A stretch of DNA of 43,270 nucleotides from a virus, in the IMG/VR virus record IMGVR_UViG_3300044846_003855, positions 1 through 43,270 of that record; one strand, 5' to 3'. Positions within the stretch are counted from its first letter, which is position 1. Every line of letters begins with the position of its first letter. Position numbers and translations under genes: made by a program. Shown here one piece after another: positions 39,742 to 43,270 of this stretch. The notes beneath the pieces are model-generated. The model worked only from the letters and a program-made list of their open reading frames with translations, ran no database searches and had not been told where the DNA came from.

Positions 39742-40146
39742 ATGAAGTGGTTCAAGGCGACAGAGGAACTCCGGGCGCTGGCCCCCAAGCTCGCGGAAGC
39801 CCGCATGGCGCTGGGCCTTTCGCAGGAAGAGGCCGGAGCCCGCATCGGCACCCATCAGACCGTTATTAGCAAGATTGATAGCGGCAAGTTCCCCGACACC
39901 TTCGGGGAGGTGCTGGCGAAGGCGCTGGTCGAGTACGCTCTCCTTCTGAACATGAAGGTGCCGGAGATGGTCGAGTCGGCCCGAGCCCGCGTCGTCGTGA
40001 AGCGGACCCGTGCGGCGCACGCCCGCCGGTTCACCCCGGCCCCGGCCCGCGTCCCGAACGAGGCGGCGCAGCTTGGCGTGCTGAACCTCGTCGCCTCCGG
40101 CTCGCTGAAGCCACAGGACGCTCTCGCCCTGCTCAAGAGCCTCTGA
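39742..40146 (+). CDS. XRE-family repressor-like regulator
   Basis: The ATG at 39742 is eight bases behind AGGAG, giving 134 aa. Residues 17-70 form an HTH_XRE domain (L-A-E-A-R-M-A-L-G-L-S-Q-E-E-A-G-A-R-I-G-T-H-Q-T-V-I is the helix-turn-helix region, split here for clarity: A-L-G-L-S-Q-E-E and H-Q-T-V-I-S-K-I). The C-terminal part is basic then helical, without a recognisable cleavage domain. Together with the flanking operator it is the best candidate for a lifestyle or early-arm repressor. The stop overlaps a dispersed-motif copy. Confidence 0.8.
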   Translation: MKWFKATEELRALAPKLAEARMALGLSQEEAGARIGTHQTVISKIDSGKFPDTFGEVLAKALVEYALLLNMKVPEMVESARARVVVKRTRAAHARRFTPAPARVPNEAAQLGVLNLVASGSLKPQDALALLKSL

Positions 40147-40168
40147 AACCGATTCCACGGGGGACGCC

Positions 40169-40456
40169 GTGACGACTTACGAGAAGCAGGAACTGCACAG
40201 CATCCTCGCCCGACTCCCGCCCGGACCGTGGCACGCGAAGGGCGACACAATCTACGCGGGCGACCGAATCGTCTGCGTCGTGATGGAGTGGCAGAACGAC
40301 AACCACATCGCGGAGCAGCTTGCCCGGCTCCCCGACCTCATCGCGGCGACGGTGTCGAGGACGTCGTTTGAGGAACTGGAAGAGAAGCTCGCAACCGCAG
40401 AAGCGAAGGTCGAAGAACTGGAAGACGCCCTGTCCGACCCATTGGACGGCGAGTAA
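40169..40456 (+). CDS. Small phage protein with coiled-coil end
   Basis: A GTG after CGGGGGACGCC gives 95 aa. It shows L-P-P-G-P-W, V-C-V-V and A-R-L-P-D-L-I-A, then a charged coiled coil (E-E-L-E-E-K-L-A). This resembles Ea22-like or similar phage regulators, but a firm family is not assigned. Confidence 0.55.
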   Translation: MTTYEKQELHSILARLPPGPWHAKGDTIYAGDRIVCVVMEWQNDNHIAEQLARLPDLIAATVSRTSFEELEEKLATAEAKVEELEDALSDPLDGE

Positions 40457-40491
40457 CTGACCGAACCACCCTCCACCAAAGGGCCACCACC

Positions 40492-41379
40492 ATGTCAGAG
40501 ATTTACGGCGGCGCGAAAGCCGTCATCGCGAACTACGGACCTTCGGGCTCCGGCAAGACCACCGACCAGCTTTACAGCTTCCCGAACGGGCTCTTCATCG
40601 CCCCGCCGGGAGCCATCAAGCCCGCCCACAACGTCGTCGGATTCGTGCCGGACACCGTCGAGGCGTCCAGCATCATGGAGGCGACGAAGCTCCTCAAGGA
40701 GGCCGCGAAGGTTGGCAAGTACGATGCCGTCATCGTGGACGATTTCTCGCTCCTGTCAGAGTCCACGGTCAACGCGCTGGAGAAGAAGCTGACCGGCTTC
40801 AAGCTGTGGGGCGCGATTCGCGACTACGTCTTGGAGTTCCGTGACACGGCCCGGCACGTTGGGATGCACGTTGTCCTCACCGCGCACGAATCGACGCCGC
40901 GCACCGTCAACGGCACGTTCGTTCGCGGCGGTCCCCGCCTCCCCGGTCGTCTGCCGGAGGACGTCCCGACAGCTTGTGACCTCGTCCTCCGCGCTGCCTT
41001 TGAGCAGAGCAAGCGTGGCTGGCACGCGGTCTACCGCTGCACCGTGGACGACCCCAACTGGGTCACGAAGGACAGGCACGGCGTCACGCCGGACCGCGCC
41101 CCCATGAACACCGCCGAGATTCTTCGCATGGCGGGCTATGAGATTCGCCGTGCGCCGGGGCTGGAGTGGCAGGAGGGCATCGTGGACGCGCTCTCCAAGC
41201 TCCTTGTCGCGGAGCCCGACAGCGAGGCGGGGCTGATGCAAGAGGCCATCTCAATCTGCAACGAGAAGACCGACAACCCGCTGCACGTTCGCTGGGTCAT
41301 GCGCGACTCGCTCGACCGCGCCGCGCTCATCCGGGCGAAGCAGAACGTCCTCGCGATGTTCCTCGACAATCCGCAGTAG
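40492..41379 (+). CDS. Sak4-like RecA-fold recombination ATPase
   Basis: The 295-aa protein has Walker A G-P-S-G-S-G-K-T (16-23), Walker B D-A-V-I-V-D-D-F (78-85), and a V-L-T-A-H-E-S strand near 125-131. The compact RecA-like core with this N-terminal P-loop is typical of phage Sak4-type single-strand annealing ATPases. It lies near a Cas4-like nuclease and directly ahead of an SSB-like gene, a common phage recombination set. The leader has the conserved pattern GGGCCACCACC before ATG. Confidence 0.75.
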   Translation: MSEIYGGAKAVIANYGPSGSGKTTDQLYSFPNGLFIAPPGAIKPAHNVVGFVPDTVEASSIMEATKLLKEAAKVGKYDAVIVDDFSLLSESTVNALEKKLTGFKLWGAIRDYVLEFRDTARHVGMHVVLTAHESTPRTVNGTFVRGGPRLPGRLPEDVPTACDLVLRAAFEQSKRGWHAVYRCTVDDPNWVTKDRHGVTPDRAPMNTAEILRMAGYEIRRAPGLEWQEGIVDALSKLLVAEPDSEAGLMQEAISICNEKTDNPLHVRWVMRDSLDRAALIRAKQNVLAMFLDNPQ

Positions 41380-41382
41380 GTC

Positions 41383-41400
41383 GAAACCGATTCCGAATCG
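41383..41400 (+). repeat. Doubled dispersed-motif site upstream of the SSB-like gene
   Basis: The copy GAAACCGATTCC runs directly into GAATCGG, so CCGATTC-C-GAATCGG forms a 7-bp palindrome around one base. It starts 4 bp after the ATPase stop. This is the only copy with an adjoining opposed half in the window. Confidence 0.75.
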
Positions 41401-41469
41401 GGGCACCACCCATCGTTCCCACGCCCCGCGAACCTTCCGAGTCAGCAGGAAGCAAAACTGGCTGGCACC

Positions 41470-41504
41470 GCCACAGAACGCACGGGAACGCGACACCCTG
41501 TGGC
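41470..41504 (+). promoter_or_regulatory. Leader hairpin before the SSB-like gene
   Basis: GCCACAG (41470-41476) pairs with CTGTGGC (41498-41504) around a 21-nt loop. It lies 14 bp before ATG 41519, just ahead of CGGAG, so it could govern translation. The rest of the 139-bp gap has no recognisable promoter. Confidence 0.4.
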
Positions 41505-41518
41505 AAACGGAGAGCAAG

Positions 41519-42064
41519 ATGGCAACGCAGCATGAGGTGGTCGTCAACCTGTCGGGCGACACGGCCCGCAACCCCGGCGCGGACTTCAGCAAGATGCCGA
41601 CCGGCGCGTACAAGGTCACCATCACCGAGGTCGTGACCCACAAGGACGGCAACAGCAAGCAGGTGCAGACGGTCGTCTCCGACGGCGAGTTCTCCGGGGC
41701 GCAGCAGCGTGTGTTCTTGGGCCTCGACTTCACCAAGACCGGCAACCGACGCTCGCTGCGCGGTGCGCTCCTCTCCGTCGGCGTCCCCGCCACCAAGCTC
41801 GACGCGGGCGACTACGGATTCTCGTGGGACGCGCAGTTCGTCAACAAGACCGGCTACATCTACTTCACCGCGAAGGACGAGAACGACAGCAACTCGCAGC
41901 CCAAGCGTGAGTTCATCACGCCCGAGGCGTACCAGCAGTTCATCAAGGGCGCGGCGGCGGCGTCGAAGAGCGAGGACACGGCCAGCGAGGCCGGTCCGTC
42001 CCTCAACGTCGGCTCCGTCCCCCAGCCGTCGTCCACGGGCAAGCTGCGCGGCATGATTGGCTAG
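41519..42064 (+). CDS. SSB-like / DUF669-type single-strand DNA-binding protein
   Basis: The 181-aa protein is beta-rich in the first 135 residues (Y-K-V-T-I-T-E-V, Q-V-Q-T-V-V-S-D-G, F-L-G-L-D-F, Y-I-Y-F-T-A) followed by a Ser/Ala-rich flexible tail ending G-K-L-R-G-M-I-G. The fold and position after a Sak4-like ATPase suit a phage single-stranded DNA-binding protein of the DUF669/DUF2815 kind. The C terminus lacks the usual acidic tip. Two hairpins terminate the transcript after it. Confidence 0.6.
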   Translation: MATQHEVVVNLSGDTARNPGADFSKMPTGAYKVTITEVVTHKDGNSKQVQTVVSDGEFSGAQQRVFLGLDFTKTGNRRSLRGALLSVGVPATKLDAGDYGFSWDAQFVNKTGYIYFTAKDENDSNSQPKREFITPEAYQQFIKGAAAASKSEDTASEAGPSLNVGSVPQPSSTGKLRGMIG

Positions 42065-42096
42065 GCCAGCTAATGCCCGCGCTTCCATGCGGTGGG

Positions 42097-42117
42097 GTCA
42101 GAGACTGATGCTCTGAC
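42097..42117 (+). terminator. Hairpin preceding the main terminator
   Basis: GTCAGAG (42097-42103) pairs with CTCTGAC (42111-42117) around ACTGATG. It immediately precedes the stronger hairpin, making a tandem structure. Confidence 0.6.
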
Positions 42118-42118
42118 A

Positions 42119-42154
42119 GGGCGAGCGGAGGTGGTCCGCTCGCCCGCTTTCTTT
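42119..42154 (+). terminator. Intrinsic terminator after the SSB-like gene
   Basis: GGGCGAGCGGA (42119-42129) and TCCGCTCGCCC (42135-42145) form an 11-bp perfect stem with loop GGTGG followed by GCTTTCTTT. It would end the early recombination operon. Confidence 0.85.
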
Positions 42155-42168
42155 CAAAGGGGTGACAC

Positions 42169-42402
42169 ATGGAAGCAGAGGTCGTTCAGAACGCCATCGT
42201 CGGAATGCTCATGGGGCTGGTCTGCGGGATGATTCCCATGATTCTCGCCATCAAGAAGGGGCGGGAAGGTTTCGCCATCGCGTCGGTTGTCGTCTGCGGC
42301 ATCGCGGGTGCGGTGCTGGGCCTCATCCTCGCTGCGCCCGCTGCGGGCATCCTCGCGGCGCTCGTCGGCACGATGGAGACGACGAAGAAGGACGGCAAGT
42401 AG
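42169..42402 (+). CDS. Small membrane protein
   Basis: The 77-aa product has helices at about 7-25, 37-55 and perhaps 58-68, with short Lys ends. The ATG follows AAAGGGGTGACAC. Gly-rich helices suggest a holin-like or superinfection protein; no family recognised. Confidence 0.55.
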   Translation: MEAEVVQNAIVGMLMGLVCGMIPMILAIKKGREGFAIASVVVCGIAGAVLGLILAAPAAGILAALVGTMETTKKDGK

Positions 42403-42639
42403 ATGCGCCGCTTCCTCATCGGCGCAGCCCTCGCGCTGCTCACTCAAGCCTGTGAGAAGACCTGCAAGTCGGAGTGCGCGGACTACGCACGACAGCAGCT
42501 TCGCGAGGTTGGCTTTGAGCCCGTGAAAGCAAACAAAGCGATGTTCGACGCGCAGGTCGAGTTCTGTATGCCCATTTGCGAGCGCCAGCACCAGCGTGCG
42601 AAGGCGCTCAAGGCCAGCGGCGGCGACGAGCCGCTCTAG
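42403..42639 (+). CDS. Putative secreted or lipoprotein-like Cys-rich protein
   Basis: The 78-aa product begins M-R-R-F-L-I-G-A-A-L-A-L-L-T-Q-A-C, a signal peptide with a weak lipobox-like end (Cys17). Further cysteines at 21, 25, 55, 59 lie in C-K-S-E-C and C-M-P-I-C, a CxxxC repeated pattern that could form two disulphides in a helical hairpin. It begins one base after the membrane-protein stop. Confidence 0.55.
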   Translation: MRRFLIGAALALLTQACEKTCKSECADYARQQLREVGFEPVKANKAMFDAQVEFCMPICERQHQRAKALKASGGDEPL

Positions 42640-42648
42640 GAGACTCAC

Positions 42649-43122
42649 ATGAGCCACGTTCGACAGATGATTCCCGCCCCGGCGGGCTACTACGCAACCT
42701 TCGCAGAGGTGACCGGCGAGACGTACACCCGCCCCGTCGTCGCCATCGTCATCATGCAGGACGACGCCGACAAGACGGAACGCTGGACCGAGTACCGCGT
42801 CACGAATCATCACGGTGACCTCTTCAACCCCGTTGACGAGACAAACTTCGTCGCGCTCCGTTGGGCGAACGACGGGCTCTCGCCGGAGGACGAGGCGCGA
42901 GAGACCAAACGCGCCATCGAAAGCGTCAAGCGGGAGCATGAAGAGATGCTTTTCCGAATCGAGGAGGGCAAGGAGAGGAAGCGTCTCGCGGAAGAGCGCG
43001 AGCAGCAGAACCGAAAGGCGATGGAGGAGTTCAACGAGCGGAACCGAAAGGCTCGCGAGGAAGCGGGCCTCACCACGCCGACGCTCGCTGACCGGCTCTC
43101 CGGCACGGGCACCCAGCAGTAG
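42649..43122 (+). CDS. Hypothetical protein with C-terminal coiled coil
   Basis: The first 75 residues of the 157-aa product are mixed beta (V-V-A-I-V-I-M-Q-D-D-A-D), followed by a long charged coiled coil (K-R-E-H-E-E-M-L-F-R-I-E-E-G-K-E-R) to the C terminus. Ribosome-binding site AGGAG precedes. No family recognised. Confidence 0.55.
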   Translation: MSHVRQMIPAPAGYYATFAEVTGETYTRPVVAIVIMQDDADKTERWTEYRVTNHHGDLFNPVDETNFVALRWANDGLSPEDEARETKRAIESVKREHEEMLFRIEEGKERKRLAEEREQQNRKAMEEFNERNRKAREEAGLTTPTLADRLSGTGTQQ

Positions 43123-43193
43123 GACGACACGGGCTCGCTCCGTCGGAATCGGTTCCGGCGGGGCGGGCCTTTCACATTGTGCGGGGACACGCG

Positions 43194-43270
43194 ATGGGCA
43201 TCGGTGGAAGGAATCTCGTTCTGCTCAACGGCTTCGACGCCGAGAAGATGGGCGCTCGCTGCGACCTCTG
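43194..43270 (+). CDS. Partial gene truncated by the window end
   Basis: ATG after GCGGGGACACGCG opens a frame running off the end, encoding M-G-I-G-G-R-N-L-V-L-L-N-G-F-D and then G-A-R-C-D-L. The G-A-R-C-D-L end resembles the N terminus of phage uracil-DNA glycosylase-like proteins (Gly-Ala-Arg-Cys-Asp-x-Cys), but only 25 residues are visible. A dispersed-motif copy lies 38 bp upstream. Confidence 0.45.
   Translation, partial: MGIGGRNLVLLNGFDAEKMGARCDL

Overview
The window looks like a large part, or all, of a G+C-rich double-stranded DNA bacteriophage or related mobile element. Supporting signs are tightly packed genes with overlapping stop and start codons (ATGA, GTGA, TGATG), two divergent gene blocks, two M15 peptidoglycan peptidases, repetitive fibre and spike proteins, a recombination/replication set and an XRE repressor. 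No terminase, portal, tape measure or canonical major capsid protein was recognised, so either the virion type is unusual or the packaging genes lie outside. The host is not determined. A sigma-region-4-like regulator of a Cys-rich type that I associate with Myxococcota and relatives, plus the high G+C, hint at that kind of host, but this is weak.

Layout: (1) 1-21,054, minus strand, the late or virion-like arm. In transcription order it runs from 21,054 leftwards: a 135-aa starter gene, an 816-aa Gln-rich protein with an integrase-like N-terminal domain, two small paralogues, tRNA-Asn, a transglutaminase-like protein, two tandem protein kinase-like genes, a membrane LysM protein, surface proteins, several one-TM proteins with Arg-rich tails, a duplicated GNAT-like protein, and a lytic cluster (VanY-type M15, alpha/beta hydrolase-like, ART-like, second M15). 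(2) 21,055-22,690, the control region, with a sigma-like regulator and A+T-richer DNA carrying three copies of a 25-bp promoter-associated repeat. (3) 22,690-30,301, plus strand: an integrase-N-like regulator, a 897-aa Gly-rich fibre, and spike proteins sharing an N-terminal module, closed by a strong bidirectional terminator. (4) 30,410-31,750, minus strand, a DUF3987-like ATPase, divergent from (5) 31,887-43,270, plus strand, the early arm: SNF2-like helicase, AcrVA2-like protein, ParB-like protein, Cas4-like Fe-S nuclease, a run of small proteins, XRE repressor with an evident operator, Sak4-like ATPase, SSB-like protein, and small membrane or lipoprotein genes.

The most striking feature is not a gene. 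A 12-bp near-palindrome, GGAAYCGRTTYC (seen as GGAATCGGTTTC or GAAACCGATTCC), occurs at 38 places, about one per 1.1 kb, on both arms and in both orientations, inside genes in five different reading contexts and at gene junctions where it often overlaps the stop codon. About one match to its 8-bp core would be expected by chance. It looks like a genome-wide protein-binding or recognition element (stoperator-like, partition, packaging/condensation or uptake-like). A second system-level signal is a short Arg-rich 'RRR plus GL' tag at the ends of many otherwise unrelated proteins of the virion arm, including the kinases, which suggests a shared targeting or cargo-loading signal.
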